DNA from: JAQIBY01 sp034721855
Lineage (GTDB): Bacteria > Bacteroidota > Bacteroidia > Bacteroidales > ML635J-15
Assembly: GCA_034721855.1 (NCBI GenBank)
Contig: JAYENB010000007.1
Span: forward strand, 1 to 64,000
Direction of reading: 5' to 3'
Length of the DNA stretch: 64,000 bases
Shown here: in pieces, positions 38,273-46,903 of the stretch
How the letters are laid out: every line of letters starts with the position of its first letter
Position numbering within the stretch: the first letter of the stretch is position 1
Translations under genes and position numbers: made by a program
Notes under the pieces: generated by a model
The model's input: the letters and a program-made list of their open reading frames with translations, nothing else
What the model was told of the DNA's origin: nothing
Databases searched by the model: none

Positions 38273-38566
38273 ATGAAATCTGTATTTATCATATTCAACC
38301 AGACGCATTCGGAGAAAGTGGACTATATGCTCGATTATTTGAACATTCGTGGATATACCCAATGGAACACCATTTTTGGTCGTGGCAGTAAAGATGGAGC
38401 CCCTCACATGGGCACACATACATGGCCTGAACAAAATAATGCCATATTAACCGTTGTGGAGGATGAGAAAGTAGATGCACTGCTGGAGGTCGTCAGAAAA
38501 ATTGATGACATTAACGAAGAAGTGGGCATCAGGGCTTTTGTGTGGAATGTGGAGAAGATGGTGTAG
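38273..38566 (+). CDS. PG0541 family transporter-associated protein
   Basis: The 97-aa protein (start KSVFIIFNQTHSEKVDYMLD; conserved RGYTQWNTIFGRGSKDGAPH near 27-46; end VGIRAFVWNVEKM) matches the small PG0541 family found downstream of RND permeases in Bacteroidota. It has a ferredoxin-like/PII-like fold style; its role is unknown, possibly modulating the pump. It starts 32 bp after the permease. Confidence 0.85.
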   Translation: MKSVFIIFNQTHSEKVDYMLDYLNIRGYTQWNTIFGRGSKDGAPHMGTHTWPEQNNAILTVVEDEKVDALLEVVRKIDDINEEVGIRAFVWNVEKMV

Positions 38567-38570
38567 TGGT

Positions 38571-38757
38571 TTTGTTAAGCTATCCCANNNNNNNNNNNNN
38601 NNNNNNNNNNNNNNNNNNNNNNNNNNNNNNNNNNNNNNNNNNNNNNNNNNNNNNNNNNNNNNNNNNNNNNNNNNNNNNNNNNNNNNNAAAGTTTTGTGAA
38701 CCTTTTTTCTTTGTGTTCTTAGTGTCTTCGTGGGAGTTGTTTTGTTAAGCTATCCCA
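38571..38757. other. Scaffold gap with short flanking direct repeat
   Basis: Exactly 100 N lie at 38588-38687. TTTTGTTAAGCTATCCCA ends at the gap (about 38570-38587) and recurs at about 38740-38757. The repeat probably caused the assembly break; the true length is unknown. Confidence 0.8.
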
Positions 38758-38915
38758 TGGCATCTCTGTTTTATTTCCCACAATGCCTAAGCAACCAAAG
38801 TGTTGTCAACATTTTTTTCTTTGTGTTCTTGTGTTTTGGTGGTATAAAATGACTTTTTAGACTGGCCTCATGAATGAATCTGTGTAAAAAATTCAGATAA
38901 TCATATCAAATAAAT
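38688..38915. repeat. Family C partial element and repeat-like text
   Basis: Phrases of TTTCTTTGTGTTCTTAGTGTC type occur twice, and a family C right end (ACTTTTTAGACTGGCCTCA) lies at 38852-38870. The left end is not seen and may be in the gap. No ORF is supported. Confidence 0.5.
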
Positions 38916-40286
38916 TTAGAAAATCCTTTCGGTTTTGAGTGCCTGTATTTGCCCTGCGAAGTACAGTGGTAAGGAGATTAAATTATAGCTGAACTCTGTT
39001 TTTTTCTTTAAATTAACTTTTGCTTTTAAATCTTTTCCCCAGGTGGGTGTATCCATGTTTAATCGAATGCCTGTTTTTTTATTCTTTTCAGCGAGAAATA
39101 CATGGAGGGATTTGAGACTGCCTGTTTTGCCCGCTTTAATTTCTAATGGTATTACCTGATTTTTAATCTGAAGTAAACAGTTGATTTCTGCATTTGAATT
39201 TTTAGCTTCCCTTAACCAGTAATTGAGTTTTTGTTCTTGATATGGGGGTCCCGATGAAATTATTTCCTGTATCGCAAATTGTTCTGCTATACTGCCTTCA
39301 AAGGCGGTTACAAGCTCATTCAAACCGATGAGTTTAATGCCGGCAATGTGATTTAGTACTCCGATGTCCATGAATACCGGCTTAAAAACATCCTGATTTT
39401 CCAATTGTTTCAGGGGAATTTCCGATGATTTTGTGTGTCTCACAAGATGAATAATTCTGCTCATCTCAAGTTTTAAAAAAGCTTCTTTCAAATGTTTTGA
39501 TTGTGCATGACGATTTACATGGGTATATTTCACCTTTTTACCAATATTGTTTGCTGTATAGCGGAGTATATCCCGTAAATATTCCTGTTCTTTGCGTGTG
39601 CCATATTTGGAAAAATCATATTCAATGGAAGAAATCAAGTTGGCATGATATTTTTCTATTCCGGATAAGTCGTTTTCTGTAACATAGTAGTTTACAGCTT
39701 CAGGCATGCCACCAATAAAGAAGTAGGTTCGCAGGTATTCAGAAATATTTTTATGCAATGCATCACTGATTTCTTTACCAATTTGATATTTTTTGATGTA
39801 ATCCACATACCCCTGTTTATTGTTTGCTATCAGGAATTCAAAAAAATTCATAGGATACATATAAGCAAACTCAACCCTTCCTACCGGCATCGAATATGAC
39901 ATTTCGTTCAAGGTGTGATCAAGCAGTGAACCTGCTGCTATTATGTGTAAATCAGGATTTTGTTTATAAAAATACCCCAGTGATACTATGGCCTCAGGAC
40001 AGGATTGTATTTCATCAATAAACAATAAACATTTACCTTCTCTGAATGTAAAATTATAAATTAATGAAAGCTCATTTAATATTACTTCCGGTTTACGGGA
40101 TTTAAAAATGGAATGTAATTCCTGTTCCTGTTCAATGTTTATTTTTAAATAATCACTAAAGTTTTCCTGTGCAAATTTATCCACACTATAAGTTTTACCT
40201 ACCTGCCTTGCGCCCCTTAATATTAATGGTTTTCGGTGTTTGCTTTCTTTCCATTCAGAAAGGTATTTTTCTATTTCTCTGTACAT
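38916..40286 (-). CDS. AAA ATPase with DUF4143 domain (copy 1)
   Basis: The 456-aa protein opens with an AAA_14-type domain: Walker A GARQVGKTYSV (about 24-34), Walker B CLLFIDEIQSCPEAI (about 89-103) and sensor AAGSLLDHTL (about 117-126). A winged-helix region follows, then DUF4143 (PVFMDIGVLNHIAGI and a nuclease-like EIKAGKTGSLKSLH at about 397-410). These proteins are abundant in Bacteroidota, and their function is unknown; defence or stress roles have been suggested. Three 33-bp-spaced repeats sit just upstream of its start. Confidence 0.85.
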   Translation of the reverse strand: MYREIEKYLSEWKESKHRKPLILRGARQVGKTYSVDKFAQENFSDYLKINIEQEQELHSIFKSRKPEVILNELSLIYNFTFREGKCLLFIDEIQSCPEAIVSLGYFYKQNPDLHIIAAGSLLDHTLNEMSYSMPVGRVEFAYMYPMNFFEFLIANNKQGYVDYIKKYQIGKEISDALHKNISEYLRTYFFIGGMPEAVNYYVTENDLSGIEKYHANLISSIEYDFSKYGTRKEQEYLRDILRYTANNIGKKVKYTHVNRHAQSKHLKEAFLKLEMSRIIHLVRHTKSSEIPLKQLENQDVFKPVFMDIGVLNHIAGIKLIGLNELVTAFEGSIAEQFAIQEIISSGPPYQEQKLNYWLREAKNSNAEINCLLQIKNQVIPLEIKAGKTGSLKSLHVFLAEKNKKTGIRLNMDTPTWGKDLKAKVNLKKKTEFSYNLISLPLYFAGQIQALKTERIF

Positions 40287-40313
40287 GTGCTTCTGTTTTT
40301 ATGGTACAAATAT

Positions 40314-40393
40314 AAAACACTATTGGATTATTACCAAATTAATTTAAAAACACTATTGGATTTCGATAATTATAATCTCAAAACACTATTGGA
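40314..40393. repeat. Three AAAACACTATTGGA repeats at exact 33-bp spacing
   Basis: The 14-mer AAAACACTATTGGA occurs at 40314-40327, 40347-40360 and 40380-40393, each 33 bp apart, 28-107 bp upstream of the divergent AAA/DUF4143 start at 40286. The spacing is about three helical turns, fitting binding of one protein on one face. It is also 11 codons: a plus-strand frame reads KTLLDYYQINL, KTLLDFDNYNL, KTLLDLRQIAL, with a conserved final Leu encoded by different codons. Operator or coding relic cannot be decided here. Confidence 0.7.
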
Positions 40394-40902
40394 TTTAAGA
40401 CAGATTGCCTTAAACGGTTGGGCTATGCGTAGTGCAGGTTTTCGAAGAACTTCACTTTCATTTCACTACTAAATTTTATTTCTTGCATGATTTTTTTGTG
40501 AAGTTTCAATACTTTTTACAAAAACTGAAAAATCTATCAATCGTTCTTCCCCGCTTGCCACCTATAAGTATAGACATTGGCGGGCAAGTAAATCATATTT
40601 ATTCATACATTTTCAACTTCTTAAATCCCGTAGGATAGAAATCCAACGGGATAAATCATTATTCGTTAATCGATAATCGATATTCAATTTATTATTTTGT
40701 TTTTTATCCTTAAAGATAACAGGGTATATACTTCATCAGTCTGAATGTTGCTGCGGCTATATCATCAAGCCACAATTTGATGGGTTTCTTTTCTGTTGTA
40801 ATTACTTTTATCATCAGGTTAATGTTTACCTGCAAAGTCTAAAAAGTGTAATCCGGGCAGGAATTTAAAAAAATCATTAAGTTGGTTAACAAAAAGCAGT
40901 GA
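40394..40902. other. Intergenic region between the two AAA ATPase genes
   Basis: No gene is supported. It holds a hairpin repeat (40625-40652) and one lone AGTCTAAAAAGTG (40836-40848, family C-like). The text around 40550-40580 (CCACCTATAAGTATAGACATTGGCGG) is unremarkable. Confidence 0.4.
40625..40652 (-). repeat. Hairpin repeat, copy 2
   Basis: ATCCCGTAGGAT, loop AGAA, ATCCAACGGGAT: the reverse-complement copy of the hairpin at 9333-9360, with one difference in about 35 bp. It lies in the gap between the two minus-strand AAA genes. Confidence 0.6.
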
Positions 40903-42045
40903 TTATCGAATAATTTCGCCTGCCCATAATGTTTTCAAAAAATGCTCTACCGGCATGATTTCAATTTTCCCTGTTTTGCGATAGTACGTTTCATTACATA
41001 CTATAATTTGTCTTTTAGTATTGAATTCATCTGAAAACCTTTTTAGTCCTTTCAAATGCTTATTTTGTATGTTGTTGCCTGATTTAACCTCAATGGCTAC
41101 TTGATGATCCCCAAGGATAAAATCAACTTCAACCTGGGATGCAGTATGCCAATAGGTGATTGGATAACCCAAACCTGTATAACGGCTGTGTACGTGCAAT
41201 TCATTGTAAATATAATGTTCCAGGGCTTTCCCGAATGCAGGCGTTTTTTCACTTATGTTATGATTGTTAAGTAATACATTGGTGATACCGGTATCAAAAA
41301 AATAGAATTTGGGGCTTGAAATAATGCGTCTTTTTTGTTTTTTTTTGTATGCCGGAAGAAATCTACCCAAAAGAGTTTCTTCAAGAATGTTAAAATATTC
41401 TTTTATTGTTACAGAGCTTACGCCGCAGTCTGATGCAATGTTCGAATAATTGACAATCTCAGCATTTGTTAAAGCTACATTTTCAAGGAAGTTTGTGAAT
41501 GCCTGCACATTTCTACGTTTTGCTTCCTGGATGATTTCGTCCTGTAGGTAAGAGCCAATGTATGCACTTAACAGTTTTTGAGGATTGTTTGATAAATAAT
41601 GTCTTGGTAAAGTACCAAAATTCAGGATTTTATTTAGGTCAAAATCGTTAAATTCCGGATATACCAAAGGATATAATTCATACCTAAGTGCCCGGCCACC
41701 AAGCAGGTTTACATCAGAGCGAAGAATTTTTCGCGGACTGGAGCCACTTAAAATAAATTGCGTGTCTGTGTTCGTCATGAGCCATTGTACATCATTTAAT
41801 AAATGCGGAAGCCTTTGAATTTCATCAATGATGACAGGTTTTGAAGGTTTATTTGCTTTTACAATCTGCTTTAGTAAATCCTCTTGCCGGTTGAACTTTA
41901 AAAATTCAGAGTTTAACAGGAGATCAATGTAGATGGAATCAGGAAAAAGTGCTTTTAGTAAAGTTGTTTTTCCTGTTTGTCTTGCACCCCACAAAAATGC
42001 TGATTCCTGGCCTAAATCCTCAAATGTTTGTCTTCGTTTTAGCAT
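40903..42045 (-). CDS. AAA ATPase with DUF4143 domain (copy 2)
   Basis: The 380-aa protein has Walker A WGARQTGKTTLL (about 19-30), Walker B KPVIIDEIQRLPHLL (about 70-84) and sensor-type FILSGSSPRKIL (about 96-107). A DUF4143 half follows (FYFFDTGITNVLLNNH, then VEVDFILGDHQVAIEVKSG with a PD-(D/E)XK-like core). It is diverged from copy 1, so the pair is not a recent tandem duplication. The start at 42045 is well placed before the Walker A. Confidence 0.85.
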   Translation of the reverse strand: MLKRRQTFEDLGQESAFLWGARQTGKTTLLKALFPDSIYIDLLLNSEFLKFNRQEDLLKQIVKANKPSKPVIIDEIQRLPHLLNDVQWLMTNTDTQFILSGSSPRKILRSDVNLLGGRALRYELYPLVYPEFNDFDLNKILNFGTLPRHYLSNNPQKLLSAYIGSYLQDEIIQEAKRRNVQAFTNFLENVALTNAEIVNYSNIASDCGVSSVTIKEYFNILEETLLGRFLPAYKKKQKRRIISSPKFYFFDTGITNVLLNNHNISEKTPAFGKALEHYIYNELHVHSRYTGLGYPITYWHTASQVEVDFILGDHQVAIEVKSGNNIQNKHLKGLKRFSDEFNTKRQIIVCNETYYRKTGKIEIMPVEHFLKTLWAGEIIR

Positions 42046-42128
42046 GCATATTTAAAGTAAAGGTTTAAAAATACATTGCAAATTTAAAGGAAAGATTTAA
42101 ATTAACCAAATAATTCTCTTGTCCTCAC

Positions 42129-43952
42129 TTAAAAATCCTCTATCCCGTATATATTTCCTTTTTCATCCTTATTTGGCTGCCATGTTCTGACATGAATGGT
42201 CGGTTTACTTGTGTCCTGCAGGTCAACCATGAGGAAAAGATACCCTTCGTCGCCATAATTGGATGAATAGTAATTTTGTTTAATTTGAATGCCGTAAACA
42301 TGGTCATTATCTCCGGCACGGATATCGCTTTTTTCAAACTGCAGGTTGATATATTCTTTGCTGTTGAAAAGCACTTTCAGCCGGTTGATGAATTCCTGTT
42401 TTTTGTAACGGTTATATTGCAGGATCTTATTGTTTTTGTAGGGATTTTCCGGGTTTGGCACCGTTTTGTATGCCCCTGTAATAATGAGCGCATCATCCGA
42501 AAATATGGATTCAATGTAATCAATGCGTTCCAGGGCATAAGCTGTTTTGTAATGCTCCAGAAAATCTATGATGGTCATGCGGTCGCTTTCCCGCCAATGG
42601 TCTTTTTTCAATACATCATTAAGGGCTGTTTCTGAAAGGGCAAAACTCAAATCGCAGATTTTGTTGTTATCATCAAAATGGAAAACCACATTTTCTACAA
42701 ATTTCCTATTGTTGGTTTTAAAACTGAACAGCATGGGAATGGCCCGGATAATGATTTTATTGTCTTTTTTCAGGCCGGTTAATTCAGGTTGGTCAAGGAT
42801 TTTGGCATTACCATACAGGATAAGCTTTTCGTAGATATCATACCCTTGTGCTGTGAAATAGGGTTGTGCTGCTGTATATTGTTGTGACACTATGGCATCC
42901 ATCACCGGCTCTATTGCATCTGTGTAGCTGGAAATATCATTCACCAGGCTCATTTTCATACTCGATTCTTTTTTGTCCTGTGAGGATGTATTGGTTGTAA
43001 CTGAGCCGTCATCTTCATCAGACCTTATTTCATGTTCCGATGTTGATGCCAGGTTCAGATTAAAATAGGCCTCTTTGATGGCAATGTCCGGAATTTTTTC
43101 CATCACGGTGTTCAGTTCTTTATCATACAGGGATTCGTTTTTGAATATATACTCGGTTTTAATCTGGATTTTTTCCATGCCCTTGGTATCTTTTTCGAAA
43201 AACTCAGCAATGCCCAGGCCATCAGATGCTTCGATAAGGTTTGTGTAATCCTGCCCAGTCCAATATTGATACACAAATTTTTTAACAGGCTTGTCTTTGT
43301 AGGTAATGTATAAGTTATAAACGGCATGTTCTTTCTGCACTTCTTTGTTCTTGATGTTGATGTCAATGCCGGATAATATTTGTTTTATTCTTTCGGGCAG
43401 CCAAATAGACAAAAGATGTTCTTTCCCCCTGTTATCCATGTAAGTGATTTCACTTTGGTCAGGATGAGACCGGAGCAGCACATGAGCCCAGTAATAATAT
43501 TTTATGGCATCGCTTATCCTGACCTCTTCCAATGCCTGCTGGGCATAATCACAAAATTCTTTGATTTTTAATTCACGGTTTTTAAATATTTTACTGACAT
43601 CCGTTCTTTTGATGTACCTCAATACTTTGGCTTCCGGTTCCTGGTTCACAACAATTCTTTCTGTATTATTTAAGCTGGCACTGCTGTAGGTGTTTACTAT
43701 GGATTTTACCTGTTCGGAGATTTGCCCTGCATCATTTTCCGTTTTTTCCAGTTCAAATTTGCTTTCCACATCCACAGAAATCTGGTTGACCAACATCGAA
43801 AGGGCATTTTTGTCAGCCTCATTCAGTGTTACACCATTGCCTTCACCCCAGATGTACATGTGGTTGTTTTTAATGTCATCCACAGATTGTCCAAAGCTGC
43901 TTAAGGTAAAAAGTGTAATGGCCGTGAGTAATATTGTTTGTTTCATAATCAA
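42129..43952 (-). CDS. Exported LPP20-like protein with NTF2-like C-terminal domain
   Basis: The 607-aa protein (ATG at 43952 or 43946) has a signal peptide ending SSFGQ. Residues about 30-135 (YIWGEGNGVTLNEADKNALS ... VNQISVDVESKFELEKTE) resemble the LPP20 domain. A short TPR-like region (ISDAIKYYYWAHVLLRSH) follows, paralleling the protein at 23435-24820. Residues about 450-600 (FLEHYKTAYALERIDYIESI, IFSDDALIITGAYK) resemble an NTF2/SnoaL-like fold. The role is unknown. Confidence 0.65.
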   Translation of the reverse strand: MIMKQTILLTAITLFTLSSFGQSVDDIKNNHMYIWGEGNGVTLNEADKNALSMLVNQISVDVESKFELEKTENDAGQISEQVKSIVNTYSSASLNNTERIVVNQEPEAKVLRYIKRTDVSKIFKNRELKIKEFCDYAQQALEEVRISDAIKYYYWAHVLLRSHPDQSEITYMDNRGKEHLLSIWLPERIKQILSGIDINIKNKEVQKEHAVYNLYITYKDKPVKKFVYQYWTGQDYTNLIEASDGLGIAEFFEKDTKGMEKIQIKTEYIFKNESLYDKELNTVMEKIPDIAIKEAYFNLNLASTSEHEIRSDEDDGSVTTNTSSQDKKESSMKMSLVNDISSYTDAIEPVMDAIVSQQYTAAQPYFTAQGYDIYEKLILYGNAKILDQPELTGLKKDNKIIIRAIPMLFSFKTNNRKFVENVVFHFDDNNKICDLSFALSETALNDVLKKDHWRESDRMTIIDFLEHYKTAYALERIDYIESIFSDDALIITGAYKTVPNPENPYKNNKILQYNRYKKQEFINRLKVLFNSKEYINLQFEKSDIRAGDNDHVYGIQIKQNYYSSNYGDEGYLFLMVDLQDTSKPTIHVRTWQPNKDEKGNIYGIEDF

Positions 43953-44047
43953 AGCTATTTATGACATCAAATATATAAAAATACTGTTATCATACAATAA
44001 TACCCTGTGTGGCTGTGGGGATGCATCCCCGAGTGATGTCTTTAGTA

Positions 44048-45193
44048 TTATTGATTCTTTTCATTTTGAAAGATATTAAAATATTCGGTAAACATGTATT
44101 TCCTGTTTCTTTTGTAACCGGTTAATTCGGTTAATATATTAAGCTCAATTAATTCATTAATAAGTCTGTTTGCAGTAGAAGGGGATACTTGTAATAGCTC
44201 ATAAACTTGTTTTGAATCTGTAATTGGGTTTCTATACAGTTGTTTTAGCAATGTTTGGCCTTTCTCAATTTTACTGCCTAATTTGGGCAGACGATTTGTT
44301 TCTATGTCTGTTTTCAATGCAAGAATATCTTTAAATACCTGAATCGAAGCTTTTGATGTCTCTATGACACCGACTAAAAAGAACTTAATCCACTGCACCA
44401 GGTTACTTGTCAAACGAACTGTCATTAAGTTGTCATAATAATAGGTTTTGTTTTTCTCAAAGAAGTCAGATAAGTATAAGGAAGGTTTTTTAAGAATACC
44501 ATTATTCACCAGATAGAGGGTAATAAGTAACCTGCCTAATCGCCCATTTCCATCTAAAAAAGGATGTATTGTTTCAAATTGATAATGCATTATTGCCACT
44601 TTAATTAAATGAGGAACATGGTGTTTGTCTTCATTGATAAATTTTTCTAAATCGCTCATTAATTCTATTACTTCAGAATGGTGAGGAGGAATGAAAATTG
44701 CATCTTTCAGCGTTGCTCCAATCCAGTTTTGGCTGGTTCTGAATTCACTGGGAATTTTATATTTTCCTCTAACTCCGGATAACAAAGTTTTGTGGGTGTT
44801 TTTTATCAGTCTGTTAGAAATTGGAAGTTTCTTCAGCTCTTTGATAGAACTGTTTATTGCTTTAATATAATTTTGAACTTCAGCCCAATCATCTCTTTTT
44901 TTTGGATGAATATCTTCCTCTTTTACAAGTGCTTCCTCCATATTGGTTTTAGTCCCTTCAATTCTGCTTGATGTGGTAGCTTCTTTTAAAATATGCATGG
45001 TAATGAAGAAGTCCACATCAGGTATTATTTGAGAAAATGCATTCAATTCACCAATTAGCCGGTTTGCTTCTGCAAGTAGTTTATTTACTTCTGGTGTTGA
45101 TACAATCCATTTGTGATTTATTTTCTCAGGAAAAAATGATTTATATTCTATCTGTTTAACATATTTTCCGGAAACAAAATCTTGCAAGTCCAT
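44048..45193 (-). CDS. Fic family protein
   Basis: The 381-aa protein has the full Fic motif HPFLDGNGRLGRLL (about residues 203-216), with catalytic His, metal-binding Asp and phosphate-binding Arg, so it is predicted active in AMPylation or related transfer. The N-terminal TTSSRIEGT (about 73-81) fits the S/TxxxE/G-N/G inhibitory helix of class II Fic proteins, implying autoinhibition. A C-terminal winged helix (KQVYELLQVSPSTANRLINE) may bind DNA. The target is unknown. Confidence 0.9.
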   Translation of the reverse strand: MDLQDFVSGKYVKQIEYKSFFPEKINHKWIVSTPEVNKLLAEANRLIGELNAFSQIIPDVDFFITMHILKEATTSSRIEGTKTNMEEALVKEEDIHPKKRDDWAEVQNYIKAINSSIKELKKLPISNRLIKNTHKTLLSGVRGKYKIPSEFRTSQNWIGATLKDAIFIPPHHSEVIELMSDLEKFINEDKHHVPHLIKVAIMHYQFETIHPFLDGNGRLGRLLITLYLVNNGILKKPSLYLSDFFEKNKTYYYDNLMTVRLTSNLVQWIKFFLVGVIETSKASIQVFKDILALKTDIETNRLPKLGSKIEKGQTLLKQLYRNPITDSKQVYELLQVSPSTANRLINELIELNILTELTGYKRNRKYMFTEYFNIFQNEKNQ

Positions 45194-45382
45194 AGTTTTA
45201 GAAATTAATTAAAATGCAAATATAGTAATTTATCTTTTCACTATTGTCAAAATATAAAAAGAACGAGCTTAAATGTTCAGGTTATTTTGTAATAATGCCT
45301 TAGGTCGGTATAAGCAAAACAAGACAATACAAAGGCTTTAGCCCTGAATTTCTACCCATATGTCATCCAATATTGTCACAAA

Positions 45383-46383
45383 TTGCACAAATTTTCGCAG
45401 ATTAATCTGTGTAAATCTGCGCAATCTGTGGCATCAGCGTTCCAAATATCTGCCACTTTAAAAAAAATATCATCAGGAACATATCAATTGCATTTACGGG
45501 ATCCCTGGTATCAGGTGAATGCAAAAAATGTGATTGTTGAAGATGAGAAACAAGCAGAAGTATCATTTGACATGCAAAAAGCCTTTGCAGAACTTAAAGT
45601 AAGCACAAAACCTGCAGCGAATATCTTTATTGAAGGCGAGAAAAAAGGAAATGGCACCTGGCAGGGGCGTTTGCATTCAGGTTTTTATAATGTGAGAGTA
45701 GAAAAGGATAAATATTACAGCAAAGAAAAACAGGTGCAGATAATTGCAGGCAATGATGCAGAAGAGACATTTGAATTAGATGCCAAAACCGGTACTCTGA
45801 ATATAATTACACTGCCGGTTGAAGCCAGTATTAATCTGAATGGGAAAAATTATGGTACTTCGCCAAAAACCATTGACAATCTTCTGATTGGAAAATATGA
45901 ACTCCAATTAAGTAAAAAAGCACATGCCACAATTACAAAAGAAATTACAATACAAGAAAATGAAACCATAAAGATTAATGAAAAACTGGCGAGTGGTAAA
46001 AATGTGAGTTTCAAATCTATGCCTACAGGAGCAGATATTTATGCCAATGATAAGAAAATAGGAACAAGTTCTTTGAAAACAGATTTGCCTTTTGGAAGGC
46101 ATAAAATAAAAATGGTAAAAGGAGAGAAAATAAAAGAACAAACCATTGATGTGCAAGAAAATGGACCGGATAATTATGAATGGATGTTTTCGATTATGAA
46201 AATGATGAAAAAATCCGTGATGAATACATTACAGTATCGGAACACAACTATCAGGGTGTAGAGGCAGAAGCCGGTTTGATGTACAGAATAAATGGATTTT
46301 TAATAACCGCAGGTGTAACCACAGTGAATTTTGAATATGCAAATATAACAGCAGGCATCGGCTACTCGCTACCTTTTCGCTAA
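45383..46383 (+). pseudogene. PEGA-domain protein remnant, truncated and frameshifted
   Basis: The open frame from TTG at 45383 begins in a common non-coding repeat (GCAGATTAATCTGTGTAAATC type); genuine protein starts near 45440, so the natural 5' end and signal peptide are lost. PEGA-like repeats follow (FAELKVSTKPAANIFIEGEK, GTLNIITLPVEASINLNGKN, VSFKSMPTGADIYANDKKIG). Near 46180 the frame breaks: the -1 frame continues DVFDYENDEKIRDEYITV and a barrel-like end (GLMYRINGFLITAGVTTVNF ... GYSLPFR) to 46383. A one-base deletion explains it. Confidence 0.75.
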
Positions 46384-46500
46384 GCGAATTCCTCGCTAGG
46401 ATGGCAAGGAATGTATGCAGGAGGAGATTTAAAAAAGGCAGGCAAAACTCATTTGTATAGCCCAAATACTTGTAGTAATGGCACATGTAATGAAAATATC

Positions 46501-46561
46501 AACCCACGACTTTAGTCGTGGGTTTAAAATACCACCATTCAAAAAACCATTTCAATGGTTT
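46501..46561 (+). repeat. Paired hairpins upstream of the IS200-like gene
   Basis: AACCCACGAC-TTTA-GTCGTGGGTT (46501-46524) is a perfect 10-bp stem. AAACCATT-TC-AATGGTTT (46544-46561) is an 8-bp stem. Single-strand hairpins at the left end are recognition sites for Y1/RAYT-type transposases, and the pair lies 58-118 bp upstream of the transposase start. Confidence 0.65.
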
Positions 46562-46618
46562 ATTTTAAAAAAAAATATATATTGTCCTCATTTTGAATAA
46601 TAAAAAATAATAATAATT

Positions 46619-46903
46619 ATGTCACATTCAAAGGTTAAAATATGGGTTCATGCTATTTTTTCAACAAAAAATCGTAAATCGTTGATAAAACAGGAAATAG
46701 AAAAAAAAGTTTACAATATTGTTATGCACGAATTTATTGAACAAAGTTGTTTTGTAGAAATAATAAATGGAATGCCTGAGCATGTTCATATATTATTTCT
46801 TTTAAATCCTCAAAAAAGTACATCTGATGTAATGAAACAAGTAAAGGGGGCTAGTTCGCATAAAATTAACAATAGAAATATTATAAACACAATGCATCCA
46901 TAA
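46619..46903 (+). pseudogene. IS200/IS605-like (RAYT-type) Y1 transposase, truncated
   Basis: The 94-aa frame (SHSKVKIWVHAIFSTKNRKS ... NGMPEHVHILFLLNP ... VMKQVKGASSHKIN) matches the N-terminal two-thirds of transposase IS200-like proteins, with HUH motif EHVHILF. Full-length members run about 140-155 aa and carry the catalytic Tyr in the missing C-terminus. The frame ends after NTMHP directly before the next frame, so it is broken by deletion or recombination. Confidence 0.8.

Noticed and set aside
40314..40393. CRISPR-like array of three short repeats
   Set aside because: Repeats are only 14-17 bp with 16-19 bp spacers, few in number, and no cas gene is near; an operator array or coding relic fits better.
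45383..45440. TTG at 45383 as start of the PEGA protein
   Set aside because: The first 57 bases are a common non-coding repeat (TTAATCTGTGTAAATCTGCG type), so the natural start is missing.
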